Assembly (NCBI GenBank): GCA_001564135.1
Contig: LKNH01000091.1
Location: 1 to 9,328 of the forward strand
From: Halobacteriaceae archaeon Tc-Br11_E2g27
Lineage (GTDB): Archaea > Halobacteriota > Halobacteria > Halobacteriales > Haloarculaceae
Direction of reading: 5' to 3'
DNA length: 9,328 nt
The notes under the pieces were generated by a model, which saw only the letters and a list, made by a program, of their open reading frames with translations, did no database searches and had not been told where the DNA came from. The stretch's first letter is position 1. Each line of letters opens with the position of its first letter. A program made the position numbers and the translations under genes. This document shows positions 1 to 6,711 of this stretch, piece after piece.

Positions 1-643
1 ACCGGGAACCGCTATGAATAACCAGCCAGTACTCGCCACTTTCTCGGGCTTTGGCAAACTCGATGAAGTGGTTACCGCCACCGAGCGTTCCAGCACTTTT
101 GATAACGTGACCCATCCCCTGTCGCTGGCGCGAAAGCACGCGCTCACAGAGGGCTTTGAAATACTCGCCATCGTAGCCCGAAAAGTCGAAGCCAAGCGGG
201 TCAATCGGGCGGCCAAACTGCTTCTCGTAGGCGTCGTCGAACGCCTCGAACACCTCGTTCGCGCGGTCGAACGGGAACTCATCGACAAGATGTGGCGCAT
301 CATCATAGTCATGAACTGAATGTCCCATCGGGACGATATCCCGAACGAGTTCTTCGCGCTCGGGGTGAGAAAGCGGGAGTTCGTCGCCGAGATTCGTCGC
401 TGCCATTCCACAGCCGACATCCACACCGACGATGTTCGGGACAACTTTGTCGGGCAGAGACATGGTGAAGCCGACCGGCGCACCTGCGCCCCAGTGCGCG
501 TCAGGCATAATCCGAACTGGCTCGGTGAAAGCGGGATGGTTGATGAGTTGCCGTATCTGTTTCCGGCAGTTTTCCTCGATGAGTGACTCGTCGTCGACGA
601 GCAACTCGGCCGTCGTATACTCGCCTTCGAGTGTTATCGACAT
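1..643 (-). CDS. rtcB: RtcB-family RNA ligase, bacterial-type short form (N-terminal 214 residues, cut by window edge)
   Basis: RtcB enzymes join RNA ends carrying 2',3'-cyclic phosphate or 3'-phosphate to 5'-OH ends, using GTP and Mn2+, in tRNA splicing and RNA repair. The frame is open from an ATG at 643 to the window edge. Diagnostic blocks are IMPDAHWGAG (residues 45-54), VGVDVGCGM (72-80), GTLGGGNHFIEF (185-196) and VIHSGSR (208-214). The metal-site residues expected in RtcB are present: Asp75, Cys78, Asn191/His192 and His210. The guanylylated His and the rest of the C-terminal half lie outside the window. The short N-terminus and the IMPD.H/VGVD.GCGM wording resemble the roughly 400-residue E. 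coli/Firmicutes type rather than the longer archaeal tRNA-splicing RtcB. The gene follows the MATE exporter by 39 bases on the same strand, and no convincing TATA box precedes it. Family call is secure; the RNA substrate is unknown. Confidence 0.93.
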   Translation of the reverse strand, partial: MSITLEGEYTTAELLVDDESLIEENCRKQIRQLINHPAFTEPVRIMPDAHWGAGAPVGFTMSLPDKVVPNIVGVDVGCGMAATNLGDELPLSHPEREELVRDIVPMGHSVHDYDDAPHLVDEFPFDRANEVFEAFDDAYEKQFGRPIDPLGFDFSGYDGEYFKALCERVLSRQRQGMGHVIKSAGTLGGGNHFIEFAKARESGEYWLVIHSGSR

Positions 644-682
644 CTAGCCACATTTGGTCGACAGGTGGTTTGAGTCTGTCCC

Positions 683-2209
683 TTAATCATCAGCAGCCAC
701 GGCATCGGGCCGGTATTCCTCGCTGATAGCTTTCCATTTGTCCGTTTTAAACCGCCAGTAATTGATAGCTGCGGGAATGGCTGTCTCAGCGACAAATGCC
801 AGGTACAACCCCCAGAGCCCGATTGCCGGGATAGGGCCAAGACCGGCAGCCCCGATGTACGCAAGCGGTATCGAAACGCCAAACATCCCAATCGCCTGAC
901 TAATGAACGGAATCTGCGTGTCACCACTGGCATCGAGCGGTCCGGCGGAGGCACTGGCAACACCCTGAAAGACAACGGCAAAGGAAGCAGCGTAGACGAG
1001 GTTGATTGCAATCGGAATCTCCGGACTGGTCGGGTCATCAGCGAACAGGACGACAATCTGTTCGGCAAAGAGCACCATCAACAGCGCGGAGACGATGTAA
1101 GTGGCAACAGCAAACCGGATAATATCTCGTCCGTATGCCTCGGCTTCTTCTTCGTTGTTCTGTCCGAGTTCCTGCCCGACCAGGCTGGAGGAAGCAAGCC
1201 CAAATCCCCAGCCTGGCGTGTTCATCACGCCCCAGATGCGCCGGGCGATAACCCACGCTGCGACGGTATTCTCGCCGAAGATATCCAGAATGCCGAGCAT
1301 TGGGAACTCCGCAACCGTCCAGACGAGGTTGCGCAGCCCGACCGGAAATCCAATCTGGACGAGGTCAGTTATTGTTCCTGGGTCAGCATATGCCCCAACC
1401 GGCGAGATAGTCACCGGGAACTCACCGATAGCGGGGAACCGCCCCCAAACAAGACCAAGCGCGAACGTTACCGTAACCGCGACGTTCGACAACACGGTTC
1501 CGAGTGCGGCACCCGCGACACCCCACCCGAGGCCGAAAATGAAAATGGCGTTCAAGACGATGTTTGCAACGGCCCCGCCCGCCCGGACCTGCATCGCGGT
1601 ATAAGAGTCATCCGAACCGACGAGGACACGGCTGCCGACGAGGTTGAGTGCGGCAAACGGTATTCCGAGACCGACCACCTGCAAGTAAAGCGACCCGTAA
1701 TGGATTGAGGATTCACTGCTGGTAATGAGGCTGATGAACTGCTCCGGAAACGTCCAGAAGAGCACAGCAAGCGGGATAGTACCAGCAAGCGCTAACACCA
1801 CGCTGGAGCGGACCGCCAACCCGAGTTCGTCGAACGCCTCGGCTCCGTAGCGCTGTGAGACAAGTGCGATAGTTCCGCCAGCAACACCACCTCCGACTGC
1901 AAACGCCAGTCCCCAGTACGGGGAGGCAAAGCCGACGCCAGCAACGGCTGAGGTTCCAACCGCAACACCGACCATTGCCACGTCCACTGCGTTTTTCGAC
2001 ATCCGGGCGATGCCGGTCACGACACGCGGCCAGGCAAGTTCGGTCGTCTTCTCGGCCCGTGCACGGTCGATAAGCCCAACCCGGGCGAGAAGTAACCCTA
2101 TCCAGAGAATCGTGAACTTGACCGGGTTCGGAAACCGTGCTCTCACGACGCGCCAGAGCGCCGAAAGCAGGCGGATAACCGAACGGAACGGGGTGAATCG
2201 ACGGGACAT
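683..2209 (-). CDS. MATE family efflux transporter
   Basis: This 508-residue integral membrane protein belongs to the MATE (NorM/DinF-like) family, which exports drugs or cationic compounds in exchange for Na+ or H+. About 12 hydrophobic segments run from near residue 65 to 495. The first core helix carries the family's VDVAMVG motif with Asp76, the position of the conserved acidic cation/proton-coupling residue in archaeal MATE proteins. Residues 215-238 (ANIVLNAIFIFGLGWG, then VAGAALGT) are the typical MATE repeat signature, and a second repeat half follows. The first roughly 60 residues are a basic, partly hydrophobic extension before the WPRVVTG segment that leads into the first core helix. 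The gene lies 81 bases after a TetR-type regulator on the same strand. I see no TATA box in that gap, so co-transcription and repression by that regulator are likely. The substrate cannot be told from sequence. Confidence 0.93.
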   Translation of the reverse strand: MSRRFTPFRSVIRLLSALWRVVRARFPNPVKFTILWIGLLLARVGLIDRARAEKTTELAWPRVVTGIARMSKNAVDVAMVGVAVGTSAVAGVGFASPYWGLAFAVGGGVAGGTIALVSQRYGAEAFDELGLAVRSSVVLALAGTIPLAVLFWTFPEQFISLITSSESSIHYGSLYLQVVGLGIPFAALNLVGSRVLVGSDDSYTAMQVRAGGAVANIVLNAIFIFGLGWGVAGAALGTVLSNVAVTVTFALGLVWGRFPAIGEFPVTISPVGAYADPGTITDLVQIGFPVGLRNLVWTVAEFPMLGILDIFGENTVAAWVIARRIWGVMNTPGWGFGLASSSLVGQELGQNNEEEAEAYGRDIIRFAVATYIVSALLMVLFAEQIVVLFADDPTSPEIPIAINLVYAASFAVVFQGVASASAGPLDASGDTQIPFISQAIGMFGVSIPLAYIGAAGLGPIPAIGLWGLYLAFVAETAIPAAINYWRFKTDKWKAISEEYRPDAVAADD

Positions 2210-2290
2210 CTATGGGGTGGGGTGCAGGTAACTGCCGGAGGACGGGCTAGCAGCGGCCGGCGAATTGGCGAGGAGCGAGTGTTCTCTCAC

Positions 2291-2998
2291 TCAGGACTCC
2301 TGTGTGCTTGATTGGGGCGATTCATCTGACTCGTCAGCCTCTTCGGAGCGCTCCAGTTCGAGTTCCGCGAGCATCTCATCGAGCGGAGGTAGTTCGACAC
2401 CGGGAGCAAGCAGCGGTTCAACGATATGCTCCATTGCCTGTTCGACGACGGCTCTGGTGTAGCTATCATCGGTTGGGTTCTCGTTGAGCGTGACCTGGCG
2501 GGTTCGGCCACCATCAAGGGTAGCGACCAGCAGGGCGGCAGTCTGCTCGGGGTCAACGGGGTCGAAAACCCCTTCATCGATACCATCACGGATGATTTCG
2601 GCGACCGTTCCGCGCAAGACCTCGTCGCTTCGGATGAGTTGTTCGCGCATTCGTTCGTTAAACGGCCCCTGCGAGCGCATTTCCAGAAGTGCAAGGTGAA
2701 ACGACTGGCGGTCATCCTCATCGGGCGTAAAGACGAACCGAGCAAGAAACGACGCCAACCGGTCGGCTGGTGGGTCGTTCGCTTCGTCTGCAAGCTGCTC
2801 CTCATAATCCGTGATCATGCGCGAGAGAAACGCAACCAGCAGGTCCTCTTTCGTGTCGTAGTGATAATGCAACAGCGATTTGCTTTTATTACACTCATCG
2901 GCGATATCTTGCATCGTCAGCGAGGCGTAGCCGTGAGCACACAGCGCCCGGTAGACGCCATCGAGTATTTCGTCGGCCGCCAGTGGCTCATCACTCAT
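2291..2998 (-). CDS. TetR/AcrR family transcriptional regulator
   Basis: A 235-residue DNA-binding repressor. The N-terminal helix-turn-helix spans about residues 10-55, with the classic TetR pattern LTMQDIADECNKSKSLLHYH followed by YDTKEDLL. The remaining all-helical part, about 60-200, should be the ligand-binding and dimerisation domain. It ends in a strongly acidic, Ser-rich tail (about 210-235), common in haloarchaeal proteins. The ATG at 2998 directly abuts an 18-bp inverted repeat, with a TATA box at the distance expected for a leaderless transcript, which fixes this start. The gene is first in an apparent operon with the MATE exporter 81 bases downstream. This is the usual arrangement of a local repressor that responds to an exported compound. 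Family assignment is firm; the ligand and the regulation are inferred. Confidence 0.93.
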   Translation of the reverse strand: MSDEPLAADEILDGVYRALCAHGYASLTMQDIADECNKSKSLLHYHYDTKEDLLVAFLSRMITDYEEQLADEANDPPADRLASFLARFVFTPDEDDRQSFHLALLEMRSQGPFNERMREQLIRSDEVLRGTVAEIIRDGIDEGVFDPVDPEQTAALLVATLDGGRTRQVTLNENPTDDSYTRAVVEQAMEHIVEPLLAPGVELPPLDEMLAELELERSEEADESDESPQSSTQES

Positions 2999-3016
2999 TG
3001 ACTGACTGGTCAGTCA
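2999..3016. promoter_or_regulatory. Probable TetR operator, 18-bp inverted repeat
   Basis: The site reads TGACTGAC-TG-GTCAGTCA: perfect 8-base arms around a 2-base centre. It begins at the base immediately upstream of the regulator's ATG and ends a few bases short of its TATA box. A protein bound here would block the transcription start, so autorepression is the natural reading. I found no second copy of either full arm in the window, including ahead of the MATE gene. The exporter would therefore be controlled through this one promoter. Confidence 0.8.
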
Positions 3017-3021
3017 GCGAC

Positions 3022-3030
3022 GGATAAAGG
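3022..3030 (-). promoter_or_regulatory. TATA box of the tetR-MATE operon
   Basis: On the minus strand this reads CCTTTATCC. Its centre is about 28 bases upstream of the ATG at 2998, the spacing expected if transcription starts at or next to the start codon (leaderless mRNA). The operator repeat occupies the bases between this element and the ATG. The promoter is squeezed into the 53 bases between this operon and the HEAT-repeat gene upstream. Confidence 0.65.
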
Positions 3031-3051
3031 CGTTTCGACACGGGAAAGACA

Positions 3052-4326
3052 CTATCCATCCCACTCCTCTCCCTGCCGTTTCTTCTGGGTATAATCCGCG
3101 GGGTCACGAACGTAGGTGTAATCAATTGATTGGCTCTCAAGTTCGTTTTTGATATCGGGACTAATCTCTTCGATAAGCTGTTCTGCCTGCTCTCGTGATT
3201 GCTCGGACCCGCGCTCGTGTTGTACATACAGCCGCAGTTGTTTTTCGATCTCGGTATCGTCGAGCCGTTCATCGAGAAGCTTGAGTCCAGAGACAGCAAG
3301 CTGTCTACACGTCTCATCCGCATCGTCAAGGTGGTCAATCAGGTGGTCGGTGACAGTCGGTTCGCGCTTTTCATCTGTCACTCGTGCAAGTAACCAGAGT
3401 GTGTTCCGACGGATATGTGGCCGGTCAGTCTGGTCAAGAACATCAAGCAACGGCGGGACGACCTCGACGGAATCCGCCCGTTCAAGCTGGTCAGCGATGG
3501 TGGCTCGCATCTCCTTTCCAGCATCGGTCGGCGCATCGGCAAAGAGTTCGATGAGCGCAACAGCCGCGGTGCGTTTGACCGCCGGTGAGTGGTCTTGCAG
3601 CGCATGGACGAGGACGATAAGCGGTTTCAGGTTAGTGAATCGACCAAGCGCTTCGACGGCAATCTGTCGCAGCCCTTCATCGTCCGCACGAGCAACGGGA
3701 ACTAACGCCTCAAGCGCCCGTTCGTCATCCATGTTTGCCAGCGCGTACGCCGCTTCGCGCTGGACCATCGTCCGTCGGTCTGTGAGGCGCTTTCGTAAGG
3801 GGTCAATCGCCCGTGGGTCGCCAATCTGACCGACCGAGCGAACCGCCCGCATCCGCACGCGAGCATCTGGGTCCGAAAAGAGACCAATCAAATCGGGGAC
3901 AACGGTGACATCACCAAGGTCCCCGAGCGCCGTCGCGGCGACGAGTCGAAATTCTGCGCGGTCGCTTTCGAGCCACGAGGCAAGTGTTTCCGCAATAACC
4001 CAGTCAGGGGCATCGCTGAGGTCATGCTCCGAGAGTCTGTCGATGAGCCGTTCGAGACTCTCTTGGCCGTGGCGATAGAGGGCATCGATTGCCATTGCTC
4101 TGACCTCCTCGTGGTCGTCGTTGATAGCCGTGTCAATGAGTTCACGCCGTAGTTCCTCCACCTGGTCCTGTTGTGGCAACGATGAGAAATCACCGAGTAA
4201 CTCGGCCGCCCGTGCCCGAATCGCAGGGCTGTCGCTCCGTTTCAGATACGCGACGAGTTCGGTGACATCCGAATCCCGCGCGAGTTCGTACAGAAACGTC
4301 GAATCTCCCGAGTATCGGTCAATCAT
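3052..4326 (-). CDS. HEAT-repeat domain protein
   Basis: A 424-residue soluble, acidic protein made almost wholly of HEAT-type helical pairs, a fold that works as a scaffold for protein or ligand binding. Repeats fall at about residues 22-47, 60-87, 107-138, 142-171, 173-200, 204-230, 236-262, 289-318 and 325-352. The clearest is FSDPDARVRMRAVRSVGQIG at about 150-169. The C-terminus (about 360-424) is charged and not repeat-like, with a DYTYVRDPADYTQ-like stretch near 402-414. Similar bacterial and archaeal repeats (PBS-lyase HEAT-like) occur in proteins of many roles, so no reaction is assigned. I chose the ATG at 4326. A TTG at 4344 would add six residues but lies too close to the TATA box at 4357-4366 to be on the transcript. 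It is probably a separate unit from the tetR-MATE operon, which has its own promoter. Confidence 0.9.
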   Translation of the reverse strand: MIDRYSGDSTFLYELARDSDVTELVAYLKRSDSPAIRARAAELLGDFSSLPQQDQVEELRRELIDTAINDDHEEVRAMAIDALYRHGQESLERLIDRLSEHDLSDAPDWVIAETLASWLESDRAEFRLVAATALGDLGDVTVVPDLIGLFSDPDARVRMRAVRSVGQIGDPRAIDPLRKRLTDRRTMVQREAAYALANMDDERALEALVPVARADDEGLRQIAVEALGRFTNLKPLIVLVHALQDHSPAVKRTAAVALIELFADAPTDAGKEMRATIADQLERADSVEVVPPLLDVLDQTDRPHIRRNTLWLLARVTDEKREPTVTDHLIDHLDDADETCRQLAVSGLKLLDERLDDTEIEKQLRLYVQHERGSEQSREQAEQLIEEISPDIKNELESQSIDYTYVRDPADYTQKKRQGEEWDG

Positions 4327-4356
4327 CCGCTCTCGTATCCTCAATTATGGTCTGGT

Positions 4357-4366
4357 GAAATAAAGC
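4357..4366 (-). promoter_or_regulatory. TATA box of the HEAT-repeat gene
   Basis: The minus-strand sequence GCTTTATTTC is a good haloarchaeal TATA box. A start site about 26-27 bases downstream falls near 4335, giving a leader of roughly 8-10 bases before the ATG at 4326. This position rules against the TTG at 4344 as the start codon. Confidence 0.6.
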
Positions 4367-4456
4367 TATGCAGGGAGTTCGCCACGTGACCGCCGCGTCA
4401 CTGATTCGGGCAGGTTTCTCACACTCCGGAGGGTTCAACTAGGATGACGACTTAGG

Positions 4457-4624
4457 ATGTGTATGGAGTGTCACTACTGCGATGCGGGTGCGGATGTCGT
4501 TGTCGAGAAAGACAGCGTCAAAGTTGGCGTCTGTGAAGACCACTTCCGGTCACAGATGGAGGCACTCGCTGACTCCGAGTGGATTGAAGAACTCGAAGAC
4601 GAACTCGACGTCGACCGCGCCTGA
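4457..4624 (+). CDS. Small Cys/His protein, probable zinc-binding (DUF6757-like)
   Basis: A 55-residue reading frame starting MCMECHYCDAGADVVVEKDS. Cys5-x2-Cys8 and Cys26-x2-His29 (CEDH) form two pairs that could hold one zinc ion. The C-terminal 20 residues are highly acidic (ELEDELDVDRA) and probably helical. It resembles a small protein conserved across haloarchaea that I recall as DUF6757; the family name is from memory. The ATG at 4463, two codons in, is an equally possible start, giving 53 residues. No strong TATA box or ribosome site decides between them. It diverges from the HEAT-repeat gene and converges with the amidotransferase gene, leaving 64 bases between their ends. Function is unknown; such short zinc proteins often act in regulation or protein-protein contacts. 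Confidence 0.82.
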   Translation: MCMECHYCDAGADVVVEKDSVKVGVCEDHFRSQMEALADSEWIEELEDELDVDRA

Positions 4625-4688
4625 GCGTCGCTCCCCAGCTGTATCGCCCTGAATAATTACTCGTCCCCCGACCCAACGGACAAGGCCC

Positions 4689-5408
4689 TCAATCGTCCGA
4701 TGGGGTTGGGACCTGATTTGATGCTACTGAAACCTGCTCACGAACGTAGGCTGTGAAGTTCTCGAAGACCGTCTTCGCCTCACAGGCCGCCGCATAGTTT
4801 TCCTCTGTAATCCCGTCGAGCACCTGATTCAGGCGCTCGTCGCTCAGTTGCTCTTTGCCACTGGCGATATCCGCTGCCGTTCGCATGTCATACTCAGGAT
4901 GGAACTGGACTGCGAATACGTCATCTTTGCGGAAGGCATGAACTCCGTAATCGTTTTGGGCCAGCAGTTCAGCCCCTGGTGGGAGCCGAGCAACACGGTC
5001 TGAGTGAGTCGTAAAGGCTGTGAACTCCGAGTCGATACCGGACAGCAACGGCGAGTGTGTGCGCTGTGTTATCTGGCGATAGCCAATCTCGTATTCACCC
5101 ATATCCTCGACCTGTCCGCCGAGCACATCCGCAAGCAGTTGGTGGCCGAAACAGACGCCAAGGAACGGAATCCCGCGTTCGATAGCGTCACCGACCCATT
5201 CTTTGAGTCCGCCTATCCATGGACGGTCCCAGTAGACGGACGCTCGGGAACCAGTGACGATACAGGCATCAAAGTTGTAGGTCTCGGGAAACGTTCCATC
5301 TGCGACGTGATACTCCACAAGGTCGGCATCGACCTCTCGCCGAAAGTTCCGACGCGTATGCGTGTCGGTTTCGGCGGCGTTGAGCAGCGCGATACGAAGT
5401 CGTGTCAT
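4689..5408 (-). CDS. Class I glutamine amidotransferase domain protein (GMP synthase-like)
   Basis: A 239-residue stand-alone class I (triad) glutamine amidotransferase fold, the type that hydrolyses glutamine or a related gamma-glutamyl amide and passes ammonia to a partner. The nucleophile elbow is GVCFGHQ with Cys86. The other two triad members are His170 and Glu172 in QFHPEYD. An oxyanion-type segment is seen at TGSRASVYW (52-60). The frame stays open for another 65 codons upstream (to 5603), but that part is Arg/Ser-rich, overlaps the divergent hydrolase gene and is unlike the domain. I chose the ATG at 5408, where MTRLRIALLN begins the domain and a TATA box sits 28 bases upstream. The closest broad group is the COG0518-type proteins lacking the synthetase domain. 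The acceptor substrate or partner is unknown. Confidence 0.9.
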   Translation of the reverse strand: MTRLRIALLNAAETDTHTRRNFRREVDADLVEYHVADGTFPETYNFDACIVTGSRASVYWDRPWIGGLKEWVGDAIERGIPFLGVCFGHQLLADVLGGQVEDMGEYEIGYRQITQRTHSPLLSGIDSEFTAFTTHSDRVARLPPGAELLAQNDYGVHAFRKDDVFAVQFHPEYDMRTAADIASGKEQLSDERLNQVLDGITEENYAAACEAKTVFENFTAYVREQVSVASNQVPTPSDD

Positions 5409-5432
5409 TATCGTGGACAAGCCCCTCCAGCG

Positions 5433-5440
5433 GGATAAGT
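5433..5440 (-). promoter_or_regulatory. TATA box of the amidotransferase gene
   Basis: The minus strand reads ACTTATCC, nearly the same as the TATA core before the TetR gene (CTTTATCC). Its centre is about 28 bases from the ATG at 5408, so the transcript is probably leaderless. This supports the shorter 239-residue protein. Confidence 0.6.
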
Positions 5441-5522
5441 CGCTCAGTGCGGGCCGTTTCTGCCGGCGTCTCGGAGGGCTAGTACAGCCGGAGACCGTTG
5501 TCTCTTCACACCGCTTCGAACC

Positions 5523-5530
5523 GCTTTTGC
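5523..5530 (+). promoter_or_regulatory. Possible weak TATA element of the TatD-like gene
   Basis: GCTTTTGC is centred about 27 bases before the ATG at 5554, the right place for a leaderless transcript, but it is a poor match to a TATA consensus. Only the spacing supports it. Confidence 0.35.
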
Positions 5531-5553
5531 GTTCCCCGAACCCAGTCTCTGCC

Positions 5554-6393
5554 ATGAGCGAGTCGCCGGTTCTCGATAACCATCTGCATCTGGACCCAGT
5601 CAATGGCGACGGTGCCGACTGGGCTGAAGAGTTCGCGAATGCGGGCGGGACGCATCTACTGGTGTTGAATAAACCATCCTGGAGTCTCGTTGATTCCGTT
5701 GACGGCGTCGAGGCATTTCGGGAGACGTTCGAGTTGACCTGTGAGGTGACAGAAAAAGCCTCAGAGCGACTCCCCGGTCGGGCCTGGCCGGTGTTGGGCG
5801 TTCATCCAGCACTTATTTCCAAGCTGAACGGGCAGGGATACACTCCCGAGGAGGCTGGGGAGTTGATGAAAGAGGGGTTGACCGTCGCCGCGGAGTTTGT
5901 TGCTGATGGCCCGGCGCTGGCGATTAAATCCGGTCGGCCACACTACGACGTGCCGGAGGCTATCTGGGACGTCTCGAACGACGTCATGTGTCACGCTTTC
6001 GAACTCGCAGCAGAAACCGGCTGTGCCGTCCAGTTACACACTGAGGGTGGCGACGATTTCGAAGAGGTCGCCTCGTGGGCCGAAGAGCGTGGTTTGGCCC
6101 GCGAACAGGTGGTCAAACATTTCTCTGACGGCCCTGTTCAGGGACCGATTCCAAGCATTGTCGCCTTCGAGGAGAACCTAGAGCGCATCGTCGAAACCGG
6201 CAATCCCTTCCTGATGGAGACGGATTTCCTTGATGACCCGGAGCGCCCGGGTGCCGTTCTCGGGCCGAAAACAGTTCCCAAACGCGTCGAGTGGATGCGC
6301 GAACAGGGGTATGACGAAGCAATCACTCGTGCGCATGTGGAAACACCGGCACGAGTCTATGGAATTGATACGGTCGAGACGCTTGAGCGGTAG
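5554..6393 (+). CDS. TatD-related TIM-barrel metal-dependent hydrolase
   Basis: A 279-residue protein of the metal-dependent amidohydrolase superfamily, closest to TatD-like archaeal hydrolases (COG1099-type). Metal-site motifs appear in barrel order: DNHLHLD with His10/His12, GVHP with His84, AIKSGRPHY with Lys125, LHTEGG with His162, VKHFSDG with His189, and ETDFLDD with Asp224. TatD nucleases have Glu at the place where Lys125 stands; phosphotriesterase-type members have a Lys there. I therefore prefer a general hydrolase call to 'DNase'. The frame is open back to 5362, but the domain begins at MSESPVLDNH, and the upstream part overlaps the divergent amidotransferase gene. It ends 14 bases before the converging small membrane protein gene. 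The substrate is unknown. Confidence 0.88.
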   Translation: MSESPVLDNHLHLDPVNGDGADWAEEFANAGGTHLLVLNKPSWSLVDSVDGVEAFRETFELTCEVTEKASERLPGRAWPVLGVHPALISKLNGQGYTPEEAGELMKEGLTVAAEFVADGPALAIKSGRPHYDVPEAIWDVSNDVMCHAFELAAETGCAVQLHTEGGDDFEEVASWAEERGLAREQVVKHFSDGPVQGPIPSIVAFEENLERIVETGNPFLMETDFLDDPERPGAVLGPKTVPKRVEWMREQGYDEAITRAHVETPARVYGIDTVETLER

Positions 6394-6407
6394 AGAGAAA
6401 CAGCCCA

Positions 6408-6584
6408 TCAATAGAATCGGCTGGCAATCCCAAGCCCAATCCCGAGACCCATAAAAAACAGCAGATACGTCCCTAGCGAGAAGAAATCAGTGAGTCCGAT
6501 AAATTCCGAAAGCCCGACAAGTATGACTATCGGTAACAACAGGCCAGCAATTAGCGTGACTGGATTTCGCTTTTCCTCGCTCAT
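6408..6584 (-). CDS. Small two-helix membrane protein
   Basis: A 58-residue frame from an ATG at 6584 to a TGA at 6408-6410. A short charged start (MSEEKRNP) is followed by two hydrophobic segments at about residues 9-24 and 38-54, separated by SEFIGLTDFFSLG. The second is Gly-rich (FFMGLGIGLGIA). It ends SRFY just after the second helix. Both termini are probably cytoplasmic. It fills most of what would otherwise be a 318-base gap between the hydrolase and the stress protein genes. A weak AT-rich stretch near 6609-6616 is at the right distance for a leaderless promoter. I do not recognise a family. The hydrophobic pattern, the MSEEK-type start and the clean fit between neighbours argue for a real gene; conservation would decide it. 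Confidence 0.65.
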   Translation of the reverse strand: MSEEKRNPVTLIAGLLLPIVILVGLSEFIGLTDFFSLGTYLLFFMGLGIGLGIASRFY

Positions 6585-6711
6585 CCGTTACCGGAACATC
6601 GAGATACCGAATCATAATGGCGCCGGTTTCCGATGGAAGCCGACTGGAAATGCCTTCACCAGAAGTAACCTGACACCGAAAGTTAGGTAGCTGGAGATAC
6701 TCCATGCGACC

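Noticed and set aside
14..586. Plus-strand open frames of 101 and 88 codons
   Set aside because: They lie opposite the RtcB frame, which has unmistakable family motifs. Their protein sequences look like antisense translation.
2426..3001. 191-codon plus-strand frame opposite the TetR gene
   Set aside because: The TetR helix-turn-helix on the other strand is unambiguous; this is its shadow.
3149..3829. 226-codon plus-strand frame opposite the HEAT-repeat gene
   Set aside because: Its protein is almost all Ser, Arg and Ala, typical of the antisense of an acidic GC-rich gene. The minus-strand repeats are clear.
4327..4344. TTG start adding six residues to the HEAT-repeat protein
   Set aside because: The TATA box at 4357-4366 would place transcription start downstream of this TTG.
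4368..4442. 24-codon ATG frame between the HEAT-repeat and Cys/His protein genes
   Set aside because: Too short and without any recognisable feature. It is likely chance within a promoter region.
5409..5603. 65-codon N-terminal extension of the amidotransferase
   Set aside because: It overlaps the divergent hydrolase start and its promoter, has a non-domain Arg/Ser-rich sequence, and a TATA box supports the ATG at 5408.
6692..6704. Inverted repeat TGGAG-ATA-CTCCA just before the stress protein gene
   Set aside because: Arms of only five bases are expected by chance, and nothing else marks it as a regulatory site.
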